From positions 1 to 64,000 of the forward strand of contig JAZLMM010000012.1 of the NCBI GenBank assembly GCA_045598705.1: a stretch of 64,000 nucleotides of DNA, read 5' to 3'. This DNA comes from Scatonaster sp045598705. GTDB lineage: Bacteria; Bacillota; Clostridia; Saccharofermentanales; Saccharofermentanaceae. The notes under the pieces were generated by a model. It made no database searches, was not told the origin of the DNA, and saw only the letters and a program-made list of their open reading frames with translations. The translations under genes were made by a program, and so were the position numbers. Of the stretch, positions 53,928-62,287 are shown piece by piece (positions within the stretch are counted from its first letter, which is position 1; each line of letters begins with the position of its first letter).

Positions 53928-53955
53928 ATTGTATCAGACTTCACAATTTCTGCAA
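53928..53955 (-). promoter_or_regulatory. glgP promoter
   Basis: Minus strand: TTGCAG (53955-53950), 16-nt spacer, TACAAT (53933-53928), about 38 nt of leader. No cre-like site was noticed here, unlike the glg operon promoter. Confidence 0.6.
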
Positions 53956-53997
53956 ATCAATGTATTCTTATATATATGATTTTTTCGGAGGAACAGT

Positions 53998-54876
53998 ATG
54001 ACAACTCTGATGACAGCACTGATATTTGCACTCATAGCAGCCCTAATGGCAGTTCCTGCATATTTTATGTACAACAAAATGCCTGAAGCTTGGCTTCAGG
54101 ACTATGACTTTGATCCCAATGCCAAGAATGTCCGTCTTGCCAAGCGTCTAAAGCCCTACCATATTGTTCTATTCGCAGTAATCTATGCCGTAGTCATCGG
54201 AACGGGATCATACTTCTATCCGGATTTTCTCAGTTTCGATAACTGGGTACGTGTGACCGGCTTACTGCTTCTGCTTCCTGGATTTACGATAATTATCATG
54301 TCGGATGCTTTGAATCGCATTATACCGGATCACATCATCGTATTAGATGCCATCATCTCCATCTTCTATTTTGTAAGTGATTTTACATGTGGGAACATAT
54401 GGATTGATTCTGGCAAACCCTGGTATTACTTCATTTTGAATCGTGTTCTAGCCGGCATTCTAGGCGCAGGCATTCTGTTTATCATCGGCTGGCTCTCCTC
54501 TGTGATTTCGAAACAGGAAGCAATGGGATTTGGCGACGTGAAGCTACTTCTGATGTGTGGCCTACTGTCCGGTCTGAAAGGCTTGATCTTCGTTTTCTTC
54601 ATTTCTTTTGTTGCAGGCGGGATCGTGGCGGTTCCGCTCTTTATCCGGAAGCGTATCCGTATCGTCAAAGAAGAGCGTGCCATTCGCGAGAGTGATAACC
54701 CGGCCAAGGCGCGCAAGATCGCCGCAAAGAAGAAGCTTGAGCAGGACTTTGCAGACAATCCGGACGTACTGTCATTCGGTCCTTTCTTGGTGCTCGGAAC
54801 CAGTTTATTCCTTGTTTTTGAGCCACTTTGTCTGAAGATATTTAATTGGTACTTCGGGCCATTTATGGGAGCTTAA
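53998..54876 (+). CDS. A24-family prepilin peptidase
   Basis: Protein of 292 residues with about seven TM helices. The two catalytic Asp motifs are MSDALNRIIPDHI and MGFGDVKLLLMCG (GxGDxK). It resembles the TadV/PilD C-terminal catalytic part without the N-terminal methylase Cys domain. Substrates would be type IV or Tad pilins, but none is in the window. GGAGG precedes ATG 53998. Confidence 0.88.
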   Translation: MTTLMTALIFALIAALMAVPAYFMYNKMPEAWLQDYDFDPNAKNVRLAKRLKPYHIVLFAVIYAVVIGTGSYFYPDFLSFDNWVRVTGLLLLLPGFTIIIMSDALNRIIPDHIIVLDAIISIFYFVSDFTCGNIWIDSGKPWYYFILNRVLAGILGAGILFIIGWLSSVISKQEAMGFGDVKLLLMCGLLSGLKGLIFVFFISFVAGGIVAVPLFIRKRIRIVKEERAIRESDNPAKARKIAAKKKLEQDFADNPDVLSFGPFLVLGTSLFLVFEPLCLKIFNWYFGPFMGA

Positions 54877-54878
54877 TC

Positions 54879-55892
54879 ATGGAAGAAAAGAAGCACTCAA
54901 TCGGTGAAATCCTTCTAGCCATTATCAAGAATCGTATCCTGCCTTTTCTGCTCCCTGCAGACGTACCCAATATTGGCATGGTGTTGCTCGGAACATTCTC
55001 ACTTTCTTATCTGATTTCATGGGGCTGGACTAATCTGGCACCCGAGAAACTCTTCTACGATAAGACATCTTTAATTGGCTATGCCATTATCACGCTCGTG
55101 CGACTTCTGTCTCTTCTTCTTGTATACGTATTGATTACTGAGCATTATCAGGTGAAAGAACACTATACATGGGGAAGGAATCCAGGTCTCGGTGTGTTTT
55201 TCATGAGTTTCCTTGTCGGGGTACCTGCATTCCTGCTTTCATGTAGTACTCATAATCTCTTCATCTTTGCAGAGCTCAAGATGGAGAATCCTATTCCTTC
55301 TCAAGCTTTTTACTATGTTACAACAGAGAATTCGATATATAGCACACTACTTCTTCTCGTCATCGGCTGTTTGTTGCCGATACTTATTGAAGAGCTCTTT
55401 TTCCGCGGACTAGTCTATTCTGTCCTTCCAGATAAATGGTGGATTCGAATTCCTCTTCCAGCCCTGATCAGCACACTATTTGCCGTAAACAAATTGGAAT
55501 TTATCCCATTTCTTGTGATTGGTCTTTGTGCCTCTTTCGTTCGTTACTTCACCGACAGTACACTATGTTCCATTCTGACACGTGTCTGCATGTACTGCAT
55601 GAGTATTCTGCTTTCTGGTATTCTTCCTTACCAAGAACCAGACGAAGTGCAAAATGCCATCGACTACAACCGTACAACGCTTTATGCATCTGTTATTGGC
55701 TTCGTACTGGGCATCGTCATGATCATCGTACTACTGAAACAGTTGATTTATGTCAGATACCGTATGAAGAATGAAGACTTGACCTGTAACGCAGAAGATG
55801 GGCAACCAATGCAAATTGCACTCCACGATCATTTCCATATTGATTTCTTCCTCGGACTTGCTTTCCTGGTTCTGTGTTGGGTAATCGTCTAA
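54879..55892 (+). CDS. CPBP-family intramembrane protease
   Basis: Protein of 337 residues with multiple TM helices and the CPBP motif ILIEELFFRGLVYS. Start ATG 54879 is 2 nt past the prepilin peptidase stop with GGGAGC upstream, so the two are co-translated; in-frame codons further upstream lie in the previous gene. It is the second CPBP protein in the window (the other at 18354-19214). Confidence 0.87.
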   Translation: MEEKKHSIGEILLAIIKNRILPFLLPADVPNIGMVLLGTFSLSYLISWGWTNLAPEKLFYDKTSLIGYAIITLVRLLSLLLVYVLITEHYQVKEHYTWGRNPGLGVFFMSFLVGVPAFLLSCSTHNLFIFAELKMENPIPSQAFYYVTTENSIYSTLLLLVIGCLLPILIEELFFRGLVYSVLPDKWWIRIPLPALISTLFAVNKLEFIPFLVIGLCASFVRYFTDSTLCSILTRVCMYCMSILLSGILPYQEPDEVQNAIDYNRTTLYASVIGFVLGIVMIIVLLKQLIYVRYRMKNEDLTCNAEDGQPMQIALHDHFHIDFFLGLAFLVLCWVIV

Positions 55893-55903
55893 CCTATCGC
55901 CCA

Positions 55904-55932
55904 ATGTCAAACTCCTGATTTTGTGCTATAAT
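55904..55932 (+). promoter_or_regulatory. Promoter of the AI-2E family gene
   Basis: ATGTCA (55904-55909), 17-nt spacer, TATAAT (55927-55932), with TGC giving an extended -10. Confidence 0.65.
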
Positions 55933-55970
55933 AATGCCATTCTGACCTTGTTATCCAAAGGGAGCTTTGT

Positions 55971-57440
55971 ATGGACAACAACACCCGATATTTAAGAGAC
56001 CGCGCCACAGTGATGGCCACTGTGAAGTATATTCTCTTTGCGCTAATTATCGCTTTCCTGCTATTCTTTGCAAGTAAGATCGTTGTCATTTTCATTCCGT
56101 TTCTGATTGGTTTCGTATTGGCCAATGCTTCTCGTAGCATTGCAGATGCGATTATACGCGTCTCCGACCGCAGAAAGAAAAAGAAGAAGAAACAGGGCAA
56201 ACACGAGTATGTCCCTACTCCACCCACGAAGAAGCCCAATGCCATCGTCCGCTTCTTCTTCCCTGCTATGGGCGAGAAGAAGTATTCTCAGCGCACTCGT
56301 CTGACTATTGTGATTTATGTCTTACTGTTGGTGCTGGTATTTGCAGGCGCAATCTGGGCCATTGGTGCATTGGCTGTCCAGATGTCCAATGTTCTGTCTT
56401 ATGTAAAATCGATCACTGACTCCATGTCTGCAGACAACAAGTCCTTGGCCGAGTTGGCTTCCAATGCAATCGATAAGCTAACGAACTACCTGTCACGACT
56501 CTTTGGTACAGGCACTTCAGATACCATTAAAGCGAACCTAAACTCAATCGTTGAGAACTTAGGTAGCAAAGGCGTTGAGGTAGTAGAGTATCTTGGCGGT
56601 TCTCTGCTATCCATGATCAGTAGCTTACCCATGGCGATTTTCTATGTCATCGCAGTCATTATGTCCGGCTACTATTTCATCACGGACGGACGTTCCTTCA
56701 TGAGATTCTTCGCCAACAATATCAAGAACAGAAGTTTCCGCTTACGCACCATGCGTCTTCTTGATCGTCTGTCCTCCACACTATTCCGAGTTCTAGGCGG
56801 CTACATGGTGTTGCTAATCATCACCTATGTTGAATCCTGGATCGTATACCGAATCGCCGGCATACCTTATGCAGCCATCTTCGCATGTTCCACCGCACTG
56901 CTAGATTTCCTACCGGTACTTGGTATCAGTGCCACCATGATTCCATTGATGGTATATTCTGCTTTCCATGGGGACTATCGTGCATTGATTATTCTCATTA
57001 TCGGTATGGCACTCATGACCGTTATCCGTCAGGTCATCGAGCCGAAGATCCTTGGTAAGTCCTTGAATCTCCATCCACTTGCTACCATCCTCGGCATGAT
57101 TATCGGTGTCTACATCTGGGGCGCCATCGGTTTCCTCTTAGGGCCAATCGTTCTAATCGTCGTTATTCAGACCATGAAGGTCTTCTCTCTCGACAAACGT
57201 TTGCGTCGCTTCATCGCCAACCTCTTGCAACGAATGGGCGAAGGCGATGACGAAGAGGACCGACGAAATATGGGTAAAGAAATCAAGTCCAACGACGAAC
57301 CAGAGAATGAACGTCCAACACTTGACGAAGTATTCAAGGAGACCAGCGCCAAGTTCCGCCAACGACGTTCTGCAAGAAATAGCAAGAAGAAGGCCAGCAC
57401 GGCCCCAGAGAGTCCTCAAGATGCATCGGAAGATCAATAA
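55971..57440 (+). CDS. AI-2E family transporter (TqsA/PerM-like)
   Basis: Membrane protein of 489 residues with an N-terminal TM pair, a basic KKKKKK stretch (about 65-75), a large soluble loop (about 140-220) and a C-terminal TM bundle (MVLLIITYVESWIVYRIAGIPYA, LVLPVLGISATMIPLM-like region). Family members export autoinducer-2 or act as ion antiporters; the substrate is undefined. The roughly 75-residue C-terminal tail is charged and disordered. GGGAG precedes ATG 55971. Confidence 0.88.
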   Translation: MDNNTRYLRDRATVMATVKYILFALIIAFLLFFASKIVVIFIPFLIGFVLANASRSIADAIIRVSDRRKKKKKKQGKHEYVPTPPTKKPNAIVRFFFPAMGEKKYSQRTRLTIVIYVLLLVLVFAGAIWAIGALAVQMSNVLSYVKSITDSMSADNKSLAELASNAIDKLTNYLSRLFGTGTSDTIKANLNSIVENLGSKGVEVVEYLGGSLLSMISSLPMAIFYVIAVIMSGYYFITDGRSFMRFFANNIKNRSFRLRTMRLLDRLSSTLFRVLGGYMVLLIITYVESWIVYRIAGIPYAAIFACSTALLDFLPVLGISATMIPLMVYSAFHGDYRALIILIIGMALMTVIRQVIEPKILGKSLNLHPLATILGMIIGVYIWGAIGFLLGPIVLIVVIQTMKVFSLDKRLRRFIANLLQRMGEGDDEEDRRNMGKEIKSNDEPENERPTLDEVFKETSAKFRQRRSARNSKKKASTAPESPQDASEDQ

Positions 57441-57525
57441 GTTGGACTAGCGTTTTGAATAGAAGTGTATCGTTAACAAACTATTGTCTATCTAACCGAA
57501 AACGAGTTACATCTCATCAGAGAAT

Positions 57526-57553
57526 CGGCTAATGTTGAACACCAAATTAGCCG
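57526..57553 (+). terminator. Possible terminator hairpin downstream of the AI-2E family gene
   Basis: CGGCTAAT/ATTAGCCG 8-bp perfect stem with a 12-nt loop, about 85 nt past the stop, followed by only a short T-run (TGTTTTCTG). Confidence 0.4.
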
Positions 57554-57572
57554 AAGTAGATGTTTTCTGAAC

Positions 57573-57722
57573 CATATTTCTCATAGCCTTGAGAAAGTTG
57601 TCATGCAGGTTACTAATAAGTATCCGGTCGTACTTATAACGCGACCTAGACAAGTAGGCAAAACGACAATGCTACAGAAGCTAATGGTGGGAACAATTCA
57701 GACTTACAAATATCAATACTGA
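57573..57722 (+). pseudogene. 5' remnant of an AAA_14/DUF4143-type ATPase
   Basis: An open reading frame translates to HISHSLEKVVMQVTNKYP followed by VVLITRPRQVGKTTMLQKLM, which matches the N-terminus and Walker A of the AAA_14 ATPases (usually LTGPRQVGKTT). It stops at TGA 57720-57722, about 15 residues after Walker A, where a full protein would be about 400 residues. The rest is replaced by the lipoprotein island, so this is a decayed fragment of an accessory gene. Confidence 0.75.
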
Positions 57723-57767
57723 ACAAAGCCCAGAGCGAAACCAACCAAGTTCTCCGGGCTTTGTTCA
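57720..57767. repeat. 12-bp inverted repeat at the island edge
   Basis: TGAACAAAGCCC (57720-57731) and GGGCTTTGTTCA (57756-57767) are perfect inverted copies separated by 24 nt. It begins at the stop codon of the ATPase remnant and lies next to the first structured repeat. It could be a terminator without a T-run or mark the junction of the island. Confidence 0.6.
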
Positions 57768-57774
57768 TACGTAT

Positions 57775-57849
57775 GATGGGTATCTACGATCCCTTCATTC
57801 CTCCGGTGTAGCACCGTATATATAGATATAGTCCTTGCAGACGAGCAGG
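57775..57849 (-). repeat. Structured repeat R1
   Basis: 75-nt copy of a repeat found three times (R1, R2 at 58630, R3 at 59491). In minus-strand sense it folds into three hairpins: GTCT-GCAA-GGAC, CGGTG-cta-CACCG and GGGATCgtaGATaCCC. R1 has a 6-nt insertion (ATATAG-type) between the first two hairpins and one mismatch in the first stem, suggesting it is degenerating. It lies beyond the terminator of the last lipoprotein gene. Confidence 0.85.
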
Positions 57850-57852
57850 AAA

Positions 57853-57881
57853 AATAATGCACCGTTTTTCGGTGCATTATT
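57853..57881 (-). terminator. Terminator of lipoprotein gene A
   Basis: A 12-bp perfect stem AATAATGCACCG/CGGTGCATTATT with a 5-nt loop, followed by ATTTTTCC on the minus strand. Confidence 0.88.
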
Positions 57882-57894
57882 CTCTTATGTGTTT

Positions 57895-58509
57895 TTATTC
57901 GTACCCGTTTGGGATTTCTTGAGTCTCTCGATAATGAGTAAAGGTCTCTGCCGCATTAATGAAATCATTTATAGATGATTCATGTGTTTTAGCTTCTAGT
58001 CCGCAGAACTCACGAATAACTTCCTCACCATCTGAGATGTGACTCCCAACGAATGTTTCGGGAAATTCATCGGGAGAAGATGAAGGTGGAGTATATATAA
58101 AGCCGTCGCCACCGCCATCATAGATAATACTGCCGCTATTATTGTCAAAAAAGTAAATAGCATTATAGCCCATCAAGGTGTATCCCAAAGCATCCAAATA
58201 CTCATCTTGATGGAATATGCGTCGTCCGCTAGCATCGGTTTCCCAGAAATCATCCGGATTAACCTCGCCGTTTTGCTCGGTTTCGGTGGTTTCGGTTGTG
58301 GTTTCAGTAGTCTCAACTGGGGTCTCGGTAGGAGCCTCAGTGGTCTCAGAAGCCAGGGTTTCCTCGGTGATAGTAACAACCGGAGCATCGGAATCTTCTG
58401 TTACAGAAGATTCTGTTGTACTATCTTCTCCTTCATTATCACTAAGGCATGCTGTACACGTAAGCAGCATCGAAATCACAACCAGGGATATAATTACTTT
58501 CTTACACAT
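57895..58509 (-). CDS. Secreted lipoprotein A of the duplicated cassette
   Basis: Protein of 204 residues. Lipoprotein signal (MCKKVIISLVVISMLLTCTAC, lipidated Cys at about 21), acidic Thr/Glu/Ser/Pro linker (to about residue 95, TETPVETTETTTETTETEQ), then NPDDFW and a C-terminal domain (about 95-204) of unknown fold. The first 100 residues are near identical to lipoprotein B, but the C-terminal domain is different. The 5' UTR, including a TATAAT (58568-58563), is shared too. ATG 58509 follows GAGG by 8 nt. Not a recognised family. Confidence 0.83.
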   Translation of the reverse strand: MCKKVIISLVVISMLLTCTACLSDNEGEDSTTESSVTEDSDAPVVTITEETLASETTEAPTETPVETTETTTETTETEQNGEVNPDDFWETDASGRRIFHQDEYLDALGYTLMGYNAIYFFDNNSGSIIYDGGGDGFIYTPPSSSPDEFPETFVGSHISDGEEVIREFCGLEAKTHESSINDFINAAETFTHYRETQEIPNGYE

Positions 58510-58629
58510 AACTGTCGCCTCACAAACACCTTTTTTCAATAGCGTTCTTACTTGTTATGTTAATTATACATGAGTTTTGACGGAATAGCACCAGAGTCTT
58601 TATTTGGAGATTTGAAGACCTTATCATAA

Positions 58630-58698
58630 GATGGGCATCTACGATCCCTTCATTCCTCCGGTGTAGCACCGTATATATAGTCCTCGCGGACGAGTAGG
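58630..58698 (-). repeat. Structured repeat R2
   Basis: 69-nt copy, about 120 nt upstream of lipoprotein gene A. Its first hairpin has loop GCGA instead of GCAA; both are GNRA tetraloops in minus-strand sense. The third hairpin reads GGGATCgtaGATgCCC. Confidence 0.87.
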
Positions 58699-58713
58699 GG
58701 TATGAATATCAAA

Positions 58714-58734
58714 AAATCACCCATGTGGTGATTT
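58714..58734 (-). terminator. Terminator of lipoprotein gene B
   Basis: AAATCACC/GGTGATTT stem with a 5-nt loop and TTTTTTGATATT on the minus strand. Its sequence is unrelated to the gene A terminator. Confidence 0.85.
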
Positions 58735-58753
58735 CTTGATGCCTATTGGGTAA

Positions 58754-59380
58754 TTATTTTTTGCGAGTAATCCAACCGTCGGGAGTTTCAAATGTTGTGT
58801 GCCAATCGCTATTGGGATTGCTAAATTCTTGCAATGCAAAGATTGTCCTATTGATACTGTTTATTTCGCGATGCTCGACTTTGTCATTATATTCTATCAG
58901 TACGAAATTAGTGTTAGTATAGTTGAAATCATTTTCATAGATAGTCCCTCGGTATTCAAATTCATTTAATCCAGTATCATAATATATATAATTATCGCCA
59001 CCTAAGTAATCACTAATAGCGCATAGACACGGATTACTACTACTGAAGAAATCGTATCCTAAAGCTTCCGCATACTCGTCGACATGGAACAACGGAGTCC
59101 CGTCCTCAGCGGTATCCCAGAAATCATCCGGATTAACCTCGCCGCTTTGCTCGGTTTCGGTGGTTTCGGTGGTTTCGGTTGGGGTCTCGGTAGTCTCGGT
59201 AGGAGTCTCAGTGGTCTCAGAAGCCGGGGTTTCCTTAGTAACAGTGACGACTGGAGCGTCGGAATCTTCTGTTACAGAAGATTCTGTTGTACTATCTTCT
59301 CCTTCGTTATCACTAGGGCATGCTGTACACGTAAGCAGCATCGAAATCACAACCAGGGATATAATTACTTTCTTACACAT
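58754..59380 (-). CDS. Secreted lipoprotein B of the duplicated cassette
   Basis: Protein of 208 residues. Same signal peptide and lipobox (LTCTAC) as lipoprotein A, the same SDNEGEDSTTESSVTEDSDA segment split only by scattered changes, and a linker with TETTETPTETTETPTE repeats. After GEVNPDDFWDT the C-terminal domain (about 100-208) diverges: LFHVDEYAEALGYDFF is still recognisable against A's IFHQDEYLDALGYTLM, but the rest is not. Function unknown. It starts at ATG 59380 with GAGG 8 nt upstream. Confidence 0.83.
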   Translation of the reverse strand: MCKKVIISLVVISMLLTCTACPSDNEGEDSTTESSVTEDSDAPVVTVTKETPASETTETPTETTETPTETTETTETEQSGEVNPDDFWDTAEDGTPLFHVDEYAEALGYDFFSSSNPCLCAISDYLGGDNYIYYDTGLNEFEYRGTIYENDFNYTNTNFVLIEYNDKVEHREINSINRTIFALQEFSNPNSDWHTTFETPDGWITRKK

Positions 59381-59490
59381 AACTGTCGCCTCACAAACAC
59401 CTTTTCATTAGCGTTCTTACTTGTTATGTTAATTATACATGAGTTCTGACGGAATAGCACCAGAGTCTTTATTTGAAGACATTATCGTAT

Positions 59491-59559
59491 GAGGGGTATC
59501 TACGATCCCTTCATTCCTCCGGTGTAACACCGTATATATAGTCCTTGCGGACGAGCAGG
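59491..59559 (-). repeat. Structured repeat R3
   Basis: 69-nt copy, about 110 nt upstream of lipoprotein gene B. Hairpins in minus sense: GTCC-GCAA-GGAC, CGGTG-tta-CACCG and GGGATCgtaGATaCCC. The only change in the second hairpin lies in its loop. Confidence 0.87.
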
Positions 59560-59560
59560 G

Positions 59561-59686
59561 AGAAAAGGCGAAGAGAATCCAGAAGAACGACTTCGACTCA
59601 TCAATCTATGCAAGGAACAGATCTATTCAGACAAAGAGTTGGATATTGAACTTCTTGGCAAACTTGAATCACTAATGTCACAATGA
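59561..59686 (+). pseudogene. C-terminal remnant of an unidentified protein
   Basis: An open frame of about 41 codons with protein-like composition (NPEERLRLINLCKEQIYSDK, then ELDIELLGKLESLMSQ) ends at TGA 59684-59686. It begins abruptly at the R3 edge and has no start codon, so it looks like the 3' end of a gene cut by the island. The parent protein is not recognised, and I cannot say whether it belongs with the ATPase remnant at 57573. Confidence 0.5.
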
Positions 59687-59688
59687 CA

Positions 59689-60954
59689 CTAAGACTGCCG
59701 CGTGATTCCCTCGTCCTTATCACCGTCTCGGCTTAGGAATGAATAGGCTGGCAGTTCTTTGTCCACTTTCAGGTAGTACACCATCTCAGAATGCGGTGTC
59801 GAATCAATGGGATTCATTTCTTCGTCCCAGAGCGCTGTTGCAACGATAGGCTCACAATATCCTTCCGGCATAAGTACATGAAGCGTATCGCCTTGGAATA
59901 TCTTATTCCGCTGGCTTACGATTGCGCACCCCTTCTGTTCGTCATACCCAGTCACGACGCCTACGACGAAAGCCGGACGGTGATAGGTCTTCTCTGGGAA
60001 AATCTGCGCGTTTTCCATCGGTTTATCGAAGTAGAATCCCGTCGCAAACTCGCGGTGTACCGTACGGTTCAGCATCGTCTGCCATCTCTCGTCCTCATAA
60101 TAAGCATCCGGCGACTGCATATATAGGTCAACCGCCTCACGATAGGCTTTGGTCACACTGGCCGCATAGAAAGCCCCCTTGATACGCCCTTCTATTTTGA
60201 AGCTTGAAATCCCTGCAGCAATCAGTTCTGGTATGTGACTAATCATGCAGATGTCCTTGGAACTCAGTACATATGTGCCGCGCTCATCTTCAACGATTGG
60301 AAACTGATCTTCCGGACGTTTCTCTTCTACGAGGTGGTAGCCCCAACGACAAGGCTGGGCGCAACTTCCACTATTCGCTGATCGTCCGGTAAAATAACTC
60401 GAAAGCAGGCATCTTCCAGAATAAGATACACACATAGCACCATGCACGAAGCACTCCAGTTCCAGATCGGTCGGCACGGCACTTCTGATTTTCTTTATCT
60501 CATCTAACGTCAATTCACGCGCCAATACGACTCGCTTGGCGCCCTGCTCATACCAGAACATGCACCCTTCGCTATTGGTGACACTGGCTTGCGTGCTGAT
60601 ATGGATTTCCATATTCGGTGCGATTTTTCTGACTTTTCGGAAGATACCAGCGTCAGAAATAATCAATGCATCTATGCCGACTTCACTTAAGAAACGAATT
60701 TCATCATCAATCAGAGAAATATCTGCTTCGTGCGCCATAACATTGACGGTGCAATAGCACTTTACACCATGCGCATGTGCATATGCTACGCCTTCTCTCA
60801 TTTCTTCATGGGTGAAGTTATCGCTGAAGGTACGAAGGCCAAATTGTTTGCCTGCCATATAGACTGCATCTGCACCATAGGCAATCGCAGTCTTTAGTTT
60901 CTCTAGGTTACCGGCCGGTGCCAGCACCTCCGGCTTACAAATCGCATCTGACAT
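59689..60954 (-). CDS. U32-family tRNA hydroxylation protein (TrhP-like)
   Basis: Protein of 421 residues of the U32 peptidase-like family. LAPAGNLEKLKTAIAYGADAVY opens the barrel, and ELECFVHGAMCVSYSGRC is the U32 signature with conserved Cys residues (further ones in SGSCAQPCRW). TrhP proteins take part in prephenate-dependent 5-hydroxyuridine formation at U34 of tRNA; other U32 members act in ubiquinone synthesis or collagen degradation. It lies 68 nt from mltG on the same strand, a frequent pair in Clostridia. AAGGGA precedes the ATG. Confidence 0.9.
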   Translation of the reverse strand: MSDAICKPEVLAPAGNLEKLKTAIAYGADAVYMAGKQFGLRTFSDNFTHEEMREGVAYAHAHGVKCYCTVNVMAHEADISLIDDEIRFLSEVGIDALIISDAGIFRKVRKIAPNMEIHISTQASVTNSEGCMFWYEQGAKRVVLARELTLDEIKKIRSAVPTDLELECFVHGAMCVSYSGRCLLSSYFTGRSANSGSCAQPCRWGYHLVEEKRPEDQFPIVEDERGTYVLSSKDICMISHIPELIAAGISSFKIEGRIKGAFYAASVTKAYREAVDLYMQSPDAYYEDERWQTMLNRTVHREFATGFYFDKPMENAQIFPEKTYHRPAFVVGVVTGYDEQKGCAIVSQRNKIFQGDTLHVLMPEGYCEPIVATALWDEEMNPIDSTPHSEMVYYLKVDKELPAYSFLSRDGDKDEGITRQS

Positions 60955-61022
60955 TCTTTCGTCCCTTTCTTATGAAGCACCAGGCAGATACACTCTACCA
61001 GTCAGGTTTCCTTTCCGACTAA

Positions 61023-62204
61023 TCAGTTCCCCTCATCGTCACCGCGTGGACCCTCGTCCTCTTCGATGACTGGATTATCGTTCCAGTTATCGCGATACTT
61101 CTCTACATTCGCATCATGTTCTTCCTTCGTCACGGCAAACGCAGTGCGTCCATCGCCCTTGGCGCAGAAGTACATATAGTTGCAATTGGGTTCCGGATAA
61201 AGCGCAGCCTGAATGGCATCCAGACTTGGCATGCAGATTGGTCCCGGTGGAAGTCCAGAGTACTTGTAAGTGTTATAGGGACTATCTAGCTGAAGATCTG
61301 AGTCGGTCGCCGCCCATACAGGCGATAAGCCACTCTGCGCGCGAAGGAAGTTAATGGATGCATCCGATCCAAGATAGTTCATGGCCGAATCCTCTGAATT
61401 CAGTCGATTATGGAAAACCGCAGAGACATAGAGCATATCCGTCTTATTCGTGGTTTCTTTCTGAATCAGCGAGGCCAGCGTAATCACCTGGTCCATGGTC
61501 AGACCCAAGCGTTCTGCACGGGTGAAGAACTCATCGTACAGTTTCACATTCATGTTGCGCAGGAAAGTGGAGATAATCTCTTCTTCACTGGCATTCATAT
61601 CGAAATCGTACGTATCCGGGAAAAGGTACCCACTTAAGATAAAATCACGATTATCATTGGTTGCGATGGAAGAGACGAAAGGATAGTTAACGAAGAGGTC
61701 AGGGCTATTCATACACTCATCCAGACGCTGTTCATTGAAAGAAAGGCCCGCTTCCTTCAGTCTTGCTTTCACTTCCTGATAGGTAATACCTTCTTGGAAA
61801 GTGATACGGACAACTTCCGGTTCCTGACAAAGAAGATACATCATCTCATCGTATGTCAGATCTGGTGTAAGGAAATGTGTACCTGCGAGGTAGCCGCCAT
61901 CAAAGCCGTTGAACTTACTCATAATGGAGAAAGCCAGCGTATTCTTAATGAGCCCAGCTTCTTTGAGTTTATCGGCAATGTCACCTGTCGTATCACCTGT
62001 TCGGATAACCACCATGACGGCCCCCGGAGTATCCTGATTAATCACAAGCTCTCCAGAATCGATCGACTGCTCAAGTCCCTTAAATCGGGCATTCTGAGAC
62101 GTGACATAATTATATCCTAGGAAAACGCCCAGCAGACCGCACAAAACCAGTGCAGTCATAACTATCAGGACCTTCAATGCTATCGATACTTTCCTCGAAA
62201 ACAT
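61023..62204 (-). CDS. mltG: Endolytic transglycosylase MltG
   Basis: Protein of 393 residues of the YceG family, which cleaves nascent peptidoglycan. A single N-terminal TM helix (about 12-33), a LysM-like region (GAVMVVIRTGDTTGDIADKL), then the catalytic Glu in LASLIQKETTNK and the family tail YSGLPPGPICMPSLDAIQAAL. A short acidic C-terminal extension (EEDEGPRGDDEG) is unusual. GGAGA lies 9 nt before the ATG. Confidence 0.94.
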   Translation of the reverse strand: MFSRKVSIALKVLIVMTALVLCGLLGVFLGYNYVTSQNARFKGLEQSIDSGELVINQDTPGAVMVVIRTGDTTGDIADKLKEAGLIKNTLAFSIMSKFNGFDGGYLAGTHFLTPDLTYDEMMYLLCQEPEVVRITFQEGITYQEVKARLKEAGLSFNEQRLDECMNSPDLFVNYPFVSSIATNDNRDFILSGYLFPDTYDFDMNASEEEIISTFLRNMNVKLYDEFFTRAERLGLTMDQVITLASLIQKETTNKTDMLYVSAVFHNRLNSEDSAMNYLGSDASINFLRAQSGLSPVWAATDSDLQLDSPYNTYKYSGLPPGPICMPSLDAIQAALYPEPNCNYMYFCAKGDGRTAFAVTKEEHDANVEKYRDNWNDNPVIEEDEGPRGDDEGN

Positions 62205-62287
62205 GATGTCGTCTCTCCTTCATTCGATATCTCCGGCCACAAGTGGGGAGAATCCAATGTCCGTTACTACGAATCTTCGTTCTTCCG

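Noticed and set aside
57775..57849. Self-cleaving ribozyme (hammerhead, twister, pistol)
   Set aside because: I looked for the CTGATGA/GAAA hammerhead core and other known cores in the repeat and did not find them.
57775..59559. CRISPR array from three repeats
   Set aside because: The repeats are 69-75 nt and about 860 bp apart with full genes between them; no cas genes.
57895..59559. Insertion sequence or composite transposon
   Set aside because: No transposase or recombinase reading frame and no terminal inverted repeats around the unit.
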